64,000 nt of DNA, taken from NCBI GenBank assembly GCA_013433145.1, contig CM024191.1:2558501-2622500 (forward strand). The letters run 5' to 3'. Below the pieces are notes generated by a model that had not been told where the DNA came from, made no database searches, and saw only the letters and a list, made by a program, of their open reading frames with translations. Numbering within the stretch: the first letter of the stretch is position 1; every line of letters starts with the position of its first letter. Of the stretch, positions 53,430 to 64,000 are shown piece after piece. Both the position numbers and the translations under genes were made by a program. The DNA is from Ascaris suum. Its lineage: Eukaryota; Nematoda; Chromadorea; Rhabditida; Ascarididae.

Positions 53430-55290
53430 GACCATCAAATGACCAGTCGGGTAAAAACCAACGAGGGACGAAGAATTACTTAAACGACCAATATCTGATA
53501 ATACGCACATCTCTATTCATCAACAATTGACTCATTGCACAAATCTACAGCATGCGACACTGCCATCGCGATGGCATTCTAGAGAAAACCATCATACATC
53601 TTATCCATTATAATTAGACTCCAACGAGGTGTGACATGACAAATGTGCTCATATCAGTGATGCACTATCACCGTAAAATCGAGAACCCCGTCGAAAATAT
53701 AATCAAAGAGCCGAAATTTAAAGTCCATCCCAGCAGTAAGTGACCTTACTTACTAACACTTCAATGGGCGACATGTCGACATCACTTTCCTAGCAGCTTC
53801 TCGCTTTAATACTTATCTGGTGGCACTGCAAAATTATGCAGCTAGCTGCCAACACTCATGGAAATACAGTATATTAGCTGATTTTGCTATTTGACAGCAA
53901 AAAGTGCGGTAAGGAGAATACCAAATCTAATAAAACGAGGAAATCACTGCTATCACACGTGGGAATGATGCAGAGGTAACAAACTGAACGAATGCAACCA
54001 ACTATCACTAATACGGGCGCCTCTTAATAGTACTACTTATTATCACGTTTGAGAGTGCCACTTCCGGCCAAATCTCAATGTCTATTTCAGAGAATATGAG
54101 TGACGCAAGGTTTTGCAGTCCTTAAAATATCCTCATACACCGTACTTGTTGCTTGAAAAGAACACCAAAGTATCGGCAAATGAACCACATCGCAAGTCCT
54201 ATGAGAAAGCAAACACGTCAACGCATTTCACCTTTATTCACAAATCGCAAAATGAACATAACGCCATTTGAAGCATCTCATAGACGGATCATCATAAAAA
54301 TAAACACCGCACAACGTGTAAACGTTGCGAGGATCATTCAATTTAGGAAATTCTCATAGAAGAGATCACCTCTCGATAACCGACAAAAACATCTCAAAAT
54401 AATCGAACAAAAATTAAAACGAAAAAAAAATTAATGTTGTGACGCTGGACGAACAAACGGGCAAAGCGAATTTCTGTAAGGAATGACCACTGACGCTCCC
54501 AATAAAGAAATATACAATGCTAGACAGCATCATTGCATTATTCACAAAGAGCTGTGAGCTGAACGGATCAACACTGTTGAACACCATAAGCCATTCCTCG
54601 ATCGATCCCCTATCAGACTCAACTTCTTCGCATCCTTCACTTGAAAGCCATTACACATACAATTGAACAGTTGTTTTCAAATTTCATTAGACCTTGTGCA
54701 ATTCGCAGTAACGTATCATCAGACGGAAATAAAATACTTCTGTAATCGCTTACATACCTAGAATCAACAGCAAAAAACCTCTCCTTTGACGAATAGGAAT
54801 CGCTGAATTAAACACCTTCCCCTCCCTCCCCCCCCCCCCAACTCGTCGGGGCTCGCCGCGATTCGCTGCTAATTTCCTAAAAAACGATCTCCTTATACAT
54901 AGTTGTTTGCATTCTCATGACGAAAGCGGTGAAAATAAATGTGCACGTTCTTTTCTCCCCAGGATGTTTTCTGCACATCGTAGACCTTTATGCCAAACCC
55001 TCAAAACTTGATCAGTATGCAAAAAAAGCCAGGAGGTAAAATATCTTCAGTACGGTTATTTAGCTTGATCCTCCCCTTATTTCCCTCATCAGCAGCCCGC
55101 CGGGCGAATTGGTCGGCTAAGACGAAACGTGACTACGAAAACCAATTTTATGAACTTCTTCGATCAACAACCTTGATCCGCCAGTTGCCATTCTTCCGCC
55201 AAACAAACCTGATCACCTAATACATCCTCTATTACCCTTTCTTACCTCCCAAGTAATGAGCACCATTCCCGACCAGACACATAGCAGTAA
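53430..55290 (-). other. intercistronic region between sam-4 and ddl-1
   Basis: 1.86 kb without a recognisable exon on the minus strand. A 76-codon plus-strand frame at 54990-55220 has no domain. The gap is long for a C. elegans operon (usually about 100 bp), but gaps of this kind are common in larger strongylid genomes. Whether ddl-1 is trans-spliced cannot be read from the DNA. Confidence 0.5.
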
Positions 55291-58200
55291 TCAAGGACGG
55301 TGCTGTGGTGTAGATGGCTTATCTATTACTGTGAGCTCTTCAACTGGTTCGATATGAAGGTTGTTGCTGATTGCACTCGTCGCCACCGTTTCCGTTAACC
55401 ACAGAGCATGTGACATGGTACCCTGTTCTGGCGATGATTCGCCTGACGACATCACTGGTGTCCTCTCAAGTACTCGACCCAAATTCAGTGATGGCAGACG
55501 TTCCTCGACCGGAAGAATTTCGTTCAACGTTTCCACACATGGCACCAAATCTTGCAGTAAAAACTGAAAGTGAAACACATTTTTATAGATTTCTGCAAGC
55601 AATGCACAGGATCACGCACAGTGTAACACCTGTATTCACCTCTGTTACGTGGTGCAGGTATCATTATGTGATGACAAACAAGCACAACTCCCGTTACCCA
55701 AAACATTGACAAACATATAAAAGACGTCAAAGGGCATACTGACGTTGACATGAGCTATTTTCTTTCTCTTTCGAGGGCGATGCAAAACTGTAAAACCCAA
55801 AAGCATTACGAATTCGTATCTGAAACATACCAACATGCACAGTGCTTAGGTAATGAAAGTTAAACAGCCTGCAGATGTCAAATATTCCCAACAGATACTT
55901 CCAGAACGTGGTAAAGGTTTTCAGAGTTTTTCAAGGATAACAAGTTATGGGGAAATAAGACCTCTCGGTAAGATATGCGGAATGCTCTTTGCGACCAAAC
56001 CAACTTCTCAAAACTAACGCTTACGGCCAGTGAGCCATCTTCAACACCTACAAATCCTTCCATTTGAATAGAAAATGAAAGGCACCACAAAAATTTACAT
56101 ACTCAGTGCCTTTTGCAGCCCCCTAATTTCCGCTTAAAGCTACCCAGTCCTACTCGTATTTAAGCAGTAATAAAAACAAAGCTTACTAATGCGTTTTTAA
56201 GTGAGTAAACGGCTGCAGGTTAACTGAACGAAAAAAAATCTTTTAATCCATATCATTCGTCCAGCGACCATCAAGCATCCTTAAATGTCCATAAAAAACG
56301 ATTCAGTGTGAAAACATTGAGTTCAGAAGACTCCGGCAAGGTGTCACAACGCCTCCCAAATTTTGTGCAAAGATTTTCCGAATCTGCTGACTGAAACGGA
56401 TCGACGTAACGACGAACATAGACATGATGACACCTTAACGTGCTCTGCAAACAAGAGACACAGGCGTGCGAACTAGCGCATCATCAATTGAATTTTAATA
56501 TCTTTTTATTTTCCGGAAGGTATTCCAGCTTCCGGAAACCTTAGGTAGTAAAAAAGTGGTCTATTCGAAAGAATAAGAACTGGAAAACGGATCCGGACAC
56601 AGGAAAAATGAAGACACTGCAAAGTTCACAGCTGAAGCACCTTACCCTCACATTGATTATTTGCGTCTGAAGCTCTCGCGCCCTCTGCAGCTCCCCAGCA
56701 AGACGATCGAAACGCTTCTTCCGCTCCGTCACTTTGCTTGTTATACTAGACAAAGCATATTCCACCTATAAATACGGCAATACAACAAGACAGTCAGAAA
56801 GCAATCGTGCATCCCACAGTACAGCTTAGGAAGGAAACACCCCTACTGCAAGAAGGAGGTATGACAATGCCGGCTCCACATTCAGCAGTTCCCACTTAGC
56901 TAATCAAGTAAACATCTAAATTAATGCCAAAATGAGCAACAATATACCTTTCCCTCTAAAAAGGTCAACACATCAGCTACGTCTGTTTTGATCCATCACA
57001 AGTAATTTTGGCTAAAGGGATTTTGAACTCTGTATAAATGCGAAAAAATAGCTCTCATATAATGAAAAAACGACCTGTTCAACTTTCAAACGAAACTAAT
57101 GCGGAAGTATTGCAGCTCAACGTTTAAAGAAGTGGTTTTGTTTCTTCTCAATGAGCACAAAAACGTCATTCCGACCCACTCCTAAGGCGTCGGTTCAAAG
57201 AAGGTGGTTTCCTTGGTTCCATGAAAGAAAGCTTATCCTCATCGTAAGTTACGAGGAAAATTTCATTACGAGTGTTGCATTATGTTAAGAGTTAGGAAGG
57301 TGCGACGTTTTAACAGCACTCCAAGAGTACAGCTGATGTCCGACTTAGTGGACGAAAGCGTATATTAGCAACCGGGTGATGCTGGACCAGCACTTCCTCC
57401 TTTAAAAAAAAGAAAGTTCGAAGAGATACAAAACGGTAGAGAGGGGACGCAGCGGCGACTTTTTGGAACCGGGATCAAGAAAAAACCTAGACAGCTACTT
57501 GTGTACTTCGTTCGAATCGGCACAGTGGACTTTTAGCTGAATAATGCGGACAGATGGACAAAGCAGCGAAAGTTACGATTCGCAGACAGCGCATCAGCGA
57601 ATTGCAGGCTTCCAATTTTTGAAAAAAGCCAGGCAAACAATGAAATTTTCCGGCACATTTTCTGAACTCGGAAAATTTTTCTCCAGAACAAACAAGCTAT
57701 CGGCACAAAAAGCTGCACTCGCTGGCGTAGGAAGGCATCGGAATCATCAGACTTCTTAACGTGTATAACCTCTAATCACCGTTTAACTAATCTCAGTAAT
57801 TGTCGCTCGGCTGATCTCACCAATAACTTCTCCGTATACCTTATAGTCACATAGCGCATTATGTCTCAGAAGACGCTATAAACTGAAAACAACTATCCAC
57901 AAGGCAACATGACAAGCAAATGGATATGTCGATCCCAAAACCAGCTGAAACTGCAGTACGGAATCGACATGCCTTACTTATTAACTGACATGTCTAACCA
58001 TCTAACCTACTCAATAGCTCAAAACAAACACTTGAAGCGTATCGCCTTAAACATATCTAAAATAACATATAGAAATATGTACCACGAACCGAATATGGAT
58101 ATTCGACACACCTTTGTTTAAAACACAAAAAAGCTATTAAAACGAACATTTTTGATAACTGCGGTAAGCGCATCTTGCTCAGTAGCAACTGCAAGGGCGC

Positions 58201-59474
58201 ACTGTGCAAGGTGGTCCTGAAGGCGACACGCAAACCTCAGGATCGGTCGTGGACCTATCTTCATCGTTATATCTGGCGGATCCCGCAAGCTCGCTTGATT
58301 CAGTGCACTGCGTAAGACTGGGTAAAACTTCGGAATTTCCTATAAATAAAGTCCTCAAATAAATAGAAACTTCAAAGCGCTTATGAACAGCAAGCAGTGG
58401 GAGCGTCGCCTTTTAAATCTTACATCGTCTCACTCATAATCAGAAAGGAAAATATGTGGTGTACTAACCAATCACAATACAAAACACTAAACAAGTCCCA
58501 TCCAAAAAGTCCAATTCCATATTAAAATAAACGAACTACCCACATGAAATGAAGATGATAAAAAAGCTGCACATACAAAACAAAGCAAAAACCACTTTGA
58601 ATGGCTAAATGCGGGCTCGTTAAAGTTAAATAAAATACTCAAACATGGGGAGCCCCTTAACTCAGCTGCATCGGATTCGAGGAAAGTGGGGAAAAAACAT
58701 AAAAATTCAAGTCCATTCGTCTTTTGAAGACAACATCATTCTCTTCGCTTAGGAGCTAGAGAAATCAGTGGGGAAAGAAATTAAGGTCTCGAACAAACGG
58801 ACAAAAACGTGATGGAACAGATACGCAAGCAAAGTCTGTCGGTCAATATCGCCGACCAGATGCAGAAAAATGCGGACTTGCTCTGTTTATCACAGGCTAT
58901 CTTTGACTCGATCCGTACGATGTTCATTTTATACCATGTTCAAAACCGCGGTTAAGGAAGAGGAAATTAAGGAGGACTCGAGTCTTCGAGGATTCTTTTA
59001 ACTGTGCCGATAAACTTGCAAACACTTCTTGCTCTAGGCCGAACCAGTGCTTGGGTGTGTGGTGCATAATGAAAAAACGTCAGTAAATTTCCAAGAATTC
59101 AGGTCATGTTTGCACACTGGGAACCTATTACGTGTAATGCCTAATGTCTACCAACCATATTTTTAGAGATTGGGCATTTCGTGGCCCAAATGTGACGAAC
59201 TGGAACACTCCAAGCTAAGAGCATCTTCAAACAAAAGAAAATTGAAAAAAAGAAAAAGAAGTTAGAGCATAGCGAAGTTGAAACAAACCTTGAATCTTTT
59301 GACGATTTCATCATCGGCAGGATTCGGAAGCTGATCGCTACCTGGTCGTACCACAACTACTTGACCAGACCGTTTCAACAAGTCCTTTTCTTTCTTACCA
59401 GCGAGGAACGACAACGACGTTGATACGCCACCCGCACCCCCACCCCCGTTCGCACCACTTTGTTCATTCCCCAT
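55291..59474 (-). CDS. sam-4: BORC complex subunit 5 / myrlysin, orthologue of C. elegans SAM-4
   Basis: Four exons, all in phase 0: 59474-59289, 58339-58148, 56765-56646 and 55563-55291. They give 256 residues and stop TGA. The protein starts MGNEQSGANG. Gly2 within MGxEQS is an N-myristoylation signal like that of human BORCS5 (MGSEQS). Exon 2 has EIPKFYPVLRSAL and RFACRLQDHLAQCALAV (human EIPTFQPLLKG and RYQDHLHQCAEAV). Exon 3, VEYALSSITSKVTERKKRF, is the central helix. Exon 4 has VPCVETLNEILPVEERLP (human VPLLDRLNSMLPEGERLEP). After this the worm protein continues about 60 residues, rich in Ser, Thr, Glu and Pro, where the human protein (196 residues) ends. BORC sits on the lysosome surface, recruits Arl8 and couples lysosomes and synaptic vesicle precursors to kinesins. 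The exon 2 donor is GTTCGTTT. The start codon lies only 38 bp after the stop of the preceding open frame. Confidence 0.93.
57544..57759 (+). other. 71-codon open frame nested in sam-4 intron 2
   Basis: Runs from ATG to TAA on the strand opposite sam-4 and reads MRTDGQSSESYDSQTAHQR, then GTFSELGKFFSRTNK. It is basic, with a protein-like composition. No domain, promoter or splice evidence. It is probably chance, though a small nested gene is possible. Confidence 0.15.
58812..58955 (+). other. 48-codon protein-like open frame nested in sam-4 intron 1
   Basis: From ATG to TAA it reads MEQIRKQSLSVNIADQMQKN, then ADLLCLSQAIFDSIRTM. Codon choice and GC are coding-like, and the frame is open for 8 more codons upstream. 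It may be an exon of a nested gene or a transposon fragment. Unidentified. Confidence 0.25.
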
Positions 59475-59512
59475 CCCCTTACCCAACTGCCCGTCCCACC
59501 CCTGCGCCCCGC

Positions 59513-60145
59513 TTAAAACCGCAGCGATGCGAATTTAAGCGGGATGCGATCCACACCCACGTCCGTCCAACGCTTCTCAAGTTCTGCTGGTGTCTCCTGA
59601 AATCGTCTCCTCAAAAGCTCTCGATGGATTATTCCCGCGATCAAAATGGAATCTATCTCGCTCCGGACCACTCCATCAAAATACGAGTCAGAAAAGAGCC
59701 TAAATGAAATGCAGAGCATGCGGCAACTAGGCGGAAGTGGCAACTGGTGAAGTAAAAACAAGCAAAATAGGAATGTGGAATCGTTGCCACTATGCGAGAC
59801 ACGCATATAATGATCTAAGCGATAAACTGTGCAAAATTTTGCAAGGATATGAAAATGAGTAGCGCCATTAAGATGGGAATAAAATATGCCCAGCAGTACA
59901 ACGTTCCCTATTGCCTCAGCTAGGGCTTCATCTTCAAGATTCCATGAAACATTTCTTTCATATTTTTTCAAAACATTTTTTCCCCACCTACTATATTTTC
60001 TTCCAACTAACCTAATAAAGAAAATAATCGCATCTGAGTCTATTAAGAGAGTATTCCACTTCATCTTAGAGCTATTGGCTTTTCCCTCCGAATTTTCTAT
60101 CACTAGACGACAACAATCGTCGAACGTTATGCGCTTTTGTGACAT
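59513..60145 (-). CDS. small unidentified gene directly upstream of sam-4
   Basis: The minus strand is open for 210 codons from ATG (60145) to TAA (59513), but splice signals suggest three exons: 60145-60060, a 48-bp intron ending ATTTTCTTTATTAG, 60011-59903, then acceptor GATTTCAG and 59596-59513. The spliced product would be 92 residues: MSQKRITFDDCCRLVIENSE to GKANSSKMK, LVGRKYSRWGKNVLKKYER to LAEAIGN, and ETPAELEKRWTDVGVDRIP to the end. It is charged, with a basic centre and no membrane segment. The second donor (AAC|GTTGTA) is weak. An upstream acceptor at about 59697 would give a different C-terminus but does not keep the frame with that donor. I do not recognise the family. It sits 120 bp after the previous stop and 38 bp before the sam-4 ATG, as an internal cistron of an operon would. 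Confidence 0.45.
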   Translation of the reverse strand: MSQKRITFDDCCRLVIENSEGKANSSKMKWNTLLIDSDAIIFFIRLVGRKYSRWGKNVLKKYERNVSWNLEDEALAEAIGNVVLLGIFYSHLNGATHFHILAKFCTVYRLDHYMRVSHSGNDSTFLFCLFLLHQLPLPPSCRMLCISFRLFSDSYFDGVVRSEIDSILIAGIIHRELLRRRFQETPAELEKRWTDVGVDRIPLKFASLRF

Positions 60146-60265
60146 CGTGAGAACAACAGCTACCTTCTGCTATTCTGTGAGAAAAGGGCTCCTAGACGCT
60201 CTATTCTAGCAATACGATAACACACTGGAAGGTCAAACGGAATCTGCCCACAACCTGAGAGGCGC

Positions 60266-60646
60266 TCACGGCCGCTTTGTAAGTCCGTCGAACCTTGCGG
60301 TTCTAATCGGTGGTTTGCCGAATTTCAAATCCGCCAGTCCCACTGGGATGGTGCCAAGTTTTGATGGCTCTTCTGACCTTCCACCTTCTACTAAAAAGTT
60401 TATGCACACACTTGCAAGAACGCGACACGCAAAATCACTGGTCTGAAAATCCGACAGCCTTGAATTACGGTATCGTCGCCAGAAGCCCAAAGTAAGCACC
60501 GTGAGTCAATGTACATTAACCGTCTCAACCAAAGCATCCTAGAAAATAGGAAAAACGAAGAGGAGCCAAACCTGTCGACTGATGCCTGAGGGCAAGTTCT
60601 CTGAATCAGGATCAGGCAGATGCTCGCGAGGTATCGCAATGCACTC
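60266..60646 (-). CDS. C-terminal exons of an unidentified gene heading the cluster
   Basis: Two phase-0 exons: 60646-60572 (acceptor CTTTACAG, donor GTTTGGCT), encoding ECIAIPREHLPDPDSENLPS and GISRQ, and 60442-60266 (acceptor ATTTTCAG), encoding TSDFACRVLASVCINFLVEG, then GTIPVGLADLKFGKPPIR and RTARFDGLTKRP before TGA. An earlier exon may be 61244-61198 (YFEEHLKLKSGVQAA), which would join in phase 0 through a GTGTTA donor. The splice sites and sequence character look genuine. I could not place the protein in a family or find its start. Its stop is 120 bp before the ATG of the next gene on the same strand. Confidence 0.5.
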
Positions 60647-60759
60647 CTGTAAAGCGATCTCATTATTGATTTCTCTTTTTTAACTGTGCCGATTTAACTC
60701 GTCTACAACAACGTTTCAGTCACTTACAGACTTGACCTGCCTTTCTCTCTTGACCACCT

Positions 60760-61040
60760 GTCACCGGTTATACAGACAACTACATCCAGATCTGGGTCCT
60801 CCTAGGAATGATGCCAAGCGCATTACAGTAACACGAACATGGTGAAAATGGGTGCGGTCCGCCTCTACAGTAGCGTGCTGTTGGCGTAGGTGGATAGAGG
60901 TGGAAGGTGCTTGACTCCAGCAATAAATGCGCACCATATGCAGGCACAACAAAAAGCGGGTAGTACGCCTGTGAATGAGCGTCTCCCCATACACCTCTCC
61001 TCTCAAAACTATCACCGCACCACACTGTTAAGCCCAACCA
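60760..61040 (-). other. GC-rich island inside the gene heading the cluster
   Basis: About 280 bp with GC near 50 percent and two overlapping minus-strand frames of 84-85 codons. It is flanked by a candidate acceptor (TTAACAG, about 61031). Phase does not let either frame join cleanly to the 60646 exon. It may be an alternative exon, a structured RNA or a copy of a repeat. Confidence 0.25.
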
Positions 61041-61244
61041 GAAAACACAAAGAAATAAGACATGAAAAGCTGACTTTGGGGAGCTGATGTGCGATCCAAT
61101 CCCTGTCTCGAGTAGTCAGCGTATGATTTAAGCAAATCAACCTCGGCACAGATGTCATCTCACCAAGAGGTTTCACGAAGGGCACCTCTCATAACACGGC
61201 GGCCTGAACTCCACTCTTCAACTTCAAATGCTCTTCAAAGTACC

Positions 61245-63909
61245 CTAATGCGAGAATACGGCTTTGTACTAAAAAGACAAGACTAGACGCCGTTTAAGTT
61301 CCGATCAGATGAGCTGAAAAGCCCGACGTATCTGCAACACTAAGCGACTATTTTTAAATATCATTTGATTGGTGGCAAAACCAAGGAGACAGATGGGAAC
61401 GGTTTGGCCAGGGAAGAAATCCGATTGCGGCTGCTTCAGGTTTCCCTTCGAAAATTTTTGGTTTACCAACTCTTATTTCAACTCCAACCCCATCGCCACC
61501 TTGACGCAATTTGAAACCGCTCCCATCCACTTCACCTTCTGCTGTTTACTAATTAATGCTCAGTCCCTCAGCCACTATTTACTATGTCAATCTTGTAGCC
61601 GCTATTTACGATATGCTTAACCCCATATCCATCTTCCCTTCGCATTTTTCCTTTGGTATATTTTATCTTACCAGACTACCATGTTACATCTGATGCCAGA
61701 ACTCGGTTATAAGACTACTACACAACTCGGTCAATTGTGTGCTAAACTCACAAAATCCACAAAATCCCACAAGCGCTGTACACACGCATCCAATACTGAG
61801 ACAAACCAGATCACCCCATTCATTGTACTAGAAGTCTGAATTCCGATTTGGCGGATTAAATTCCGAGTTCGGAAAAAATGAGAAGTATGAGGAACCGACA
61901 TGGAAAGGAGGGAGGATAGGTGGGATGAGAAGGCGCAAGAACGATAAATCTAATCAAGCAAAACAACCTAGGCGATAAATAAACCTAAAAGGAAACAGGT
62001 AATATCTTAATAACTGGAGGAAGCACCTACGACGAGCAACTAAATGACATAACTTCCGATAATTAACGGATGAATAGCAAGACAACGAAAGGGCTACATA
62101 TCCGACTGATTCGGTGTAAAATAACGCGAATTAACTCTTTGAATGCTGAGAGGCTCCTTATCTTGATTTAAAGTGTTAGAGAATAACGGCTAATTAGGAG
62201 CTCTCATCGAAATGGCAGATAAAGTTCCTATTCTTTCCAGTCTACTAACATCAACCTCGGCTTTGTGCCTGATAAGAACACAGGAAGCTGTTCTAAAGCC
62301 CGAAAAATCATGAATAACACAAAATACAGGTAGAAAACGATACTTGGAAAAACCAAAAGACTGCGAATGAGCATTGAAAAAAATCAAACAACTCCTTCGA
62401 AACATCACAAAAATACATTAAAATATGTATGAGGAACGTCTTCGCAACGTGTCCTTAGAACTTCAGCAATATTACGAATATTTCATTGAACTCTGTTCAA
62501 ACATAGCTGCAACCTCACAATATTGCATAGCAAACCTTCGATTGAAAAAAGAAGCAAAAAAAAAGAAAAAGAAAAACCACTAAAACCAGGTGTGAAATTA
62601 GATAAAGAAAAAGGTAAATTATGGCAACGATGAAGATTCCACTGGTCAGGATTGAAATAAACACATATATCGATCTCTTGACGAATAAAAACGAATCCAA
62701 AAATGCGAATGAAAAAATGATAAAATAAAATCATTATCACAGAACGTAAACCCAGAAAAAAACTGCTTATGCCAGCTTAAACATCAGACGCTTAAAACCA
62801 ACAAAAAAGCGCAGTGTTCAAATATTGTCTAAAAATTTTCAAATGTCTTTTCGTCCACCGCAAACGACAATTCAACTTGTCTTCACTCTACCTTGCCCTT
62901 CCATTACAACCTTAAAGGTGAGTTATGAGTGTTCACGTGAAATTACAAAAAATCTCTTGAAATCATCATTCAAACATCAATGTTTTCATAGCAATAAGCG
63001 GTGAAAATATCACTTCCGAAAACATGGAATGTATGCGAGCAACCGAAAGAGGCAATTCCTGTGGATATGGGAAATATTCGAATGGAAATATTGTTCACAA
63101 GAATTGCCAGGTGTTGCTTATGAGGTAATATCTAACGAGCGAAACGATAAGCATAAAACGTATCGTATCAGCACGTACATAGCGCGAACTGGAAATAAGT
63201 GATATAATCAAGCAAGATGTGCACCTCAGAGAAGAACGATAGGACCGGAAATAAATCGATCCATCCTTTGCCCTCTTCAATATTTTGTCTCCCAGAAACG
63301 TAAAGGTCTGCATCAGAGCATGATTTCTCGGAATCCGGCAGCATACTGGATAGTCGATACAAGTGAACGGCTATACGTCTTACGTATGGAAGATTCAGGT
63401 AAATAGCTGCACACTGTAAATGGAGCCCTTATATAAACGGAAAGCAAAAAGAAGAAAACCGGCTGACTCCTTCGGTCGATATAAACCCAAATCCCCTTCC
63501 CTTCCCCTTTAAAACGAATCATGAAACTGAAGTCTATACACAACTGGCTACAAGCAATAACTTCAAAAAAGCGCACTTCTGCTAACATCACAGATACAAC
63601 ACAAAAATTAACAGTAACAGCGATACAGTCAGATGTATTCTAAAACAAGGCGTCCATACTGCTTAAACTGAATAAAAAAGAAAAAAACTTTGCAATCAAA
63701 AACTGCGAAATAGTAAAATGAGTTAGAAGAAAAACCAACTTCAGTGAGAAAACCCAATGAAACCTGATTGTGAGAGTGTTTCTCGACCAACGAGAACATA
63801 ATTCTTGCAAAACACCCCCATAGAACTACTTCAACAATTTTCCTCGCGAAACGATATTCGTAAAACGCATCCTGAACCACAACTTTCCCATCCCCTACAT
63901 ATGCAATTT

Positions 63910-63911
<2 letters not shown>
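61245..63911. other. right-hand stretch without a convincing gene
   Basis: Holds the second copy of the degenerate repeat (61459-61620). Two short minus-strand frames look exon-like: about 62190-62262 (HKAEVDVSRLERIG) and about 63240-63350 (SCSDADLYVSGRQ and GWIDLFP). Splice support is weak for both. They could be upstream exons of the cluster's first gene. Confidence 0.35.
61459..61620. repeat. second copy of the CACTRTTTACY degenerate repeat
   Basis: Shows GCTGTTTACTAA, CACTATTTACT and CGCTATTTACG about 29 bp apart, with pyrimidine-rich spacers (CAGTCCCTCAGC). Same orientation and core as 19928-20192. A 83-codon frame across it is an artefact of the repeat. Confidence 0.6.

Positions 63912-63985
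<74 letters not shown>
63912..63985. repeat. (TA)n microsatellite
   Basis: Alternating TA of about 74 bp at the right end of the window. Confidence 0.97.
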
Positions 63986-63990
<5 letters not shown>

Positions 63991-64000
63991 CACATTTTTG

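Noticed and set aside
62190..62262. Similarity of VDVSRLERIG to the start of the tRNA-binding domain in AIMP1 and tyrosyl-tRNA synthetase
   Set aside because: Only about eight residues match, followed at once by an unrelated ending and a stop.

Overview
The window is nuclear DNA from an animal, most likely a nematode. It is AT-rich and gene-sparse. Coding exons are small (about 50-275 bp), most introns are 0.5-4 kb, and (TA)n tracts are common. The two best-supported genes match C. elegans sam-4 and ddl-1. Kilobase-scale introns and long gene-poor stretches fit a strongylid (hookworm-like, clade V) worm better than Caenorhabditis; the species is an inference.

Layout. (1) About 0.9-14 kb, minus strand: part of a large secreted or membrane gene with an N-terminal EMI domain followed by single-exon EGF and calcium-binding EGF modules, all in phase 1. 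The order is MEGF6-like. The signal-peptide exon, the middle EMI exon and everything after the EGF exon at 897-1022 were not found or lie outside the window. (2) About 14-49 kb: a gene-poor block with microsatellites, a few protein-like islands that I cannot identify, and one striking structure at 16.4-17.0 kb. That structure is a 619-bp foldback element with two 267-bp arms in near-perfect inverted orientation. Its 85-bp loop and the inner arm ends carry a rearranged tRNA-Gly-like sequence. (3) About 49-61 kb, minus strand: a tight head-to-tail cluster. In transcription order it holds an unidentified gene (C-terminal exons 60266-60646), a small unidentified gene (60145-59513), the BORC subunit BORCS5/myrlysin (sam-4, 59474-55291) and the WASH-complex subunit WASHC3/CCDC53 (ddl-1, 53429-49195). 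Gaps are 120 bp, 38 bp and 1.86 kb, which looks like a nematode operon. (4) About 61-64 kb: no convincing gene, one array of a degenerate repeat also present near 20 kb, and a terminal (TA)n tract.

Function. BORC places lysosomes and synaptic vesicle precursors on kinesin by way of Arl8. The WASH complex nucleates branched actin on endosomes. Their adjacency would co-express two endolysosomal trafficking factors. The exon models of both genes were built by joining splice sites in consistent phase, and each gives an uninterrupted protein (256 and 230 residues) that aligns with the human family member from end to end, apart from extra residues in the worm protein.

The most unusual item is the foldback element. 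The anticodon arm read on the plus strand is the reverse complement of a tRNA-Gly(GCC) arm, so it presents an Ala-type GGC anticodon. The T-arm is intact only on the opposite strand. A CCA triplet is encoded directly after the acceptor stem.
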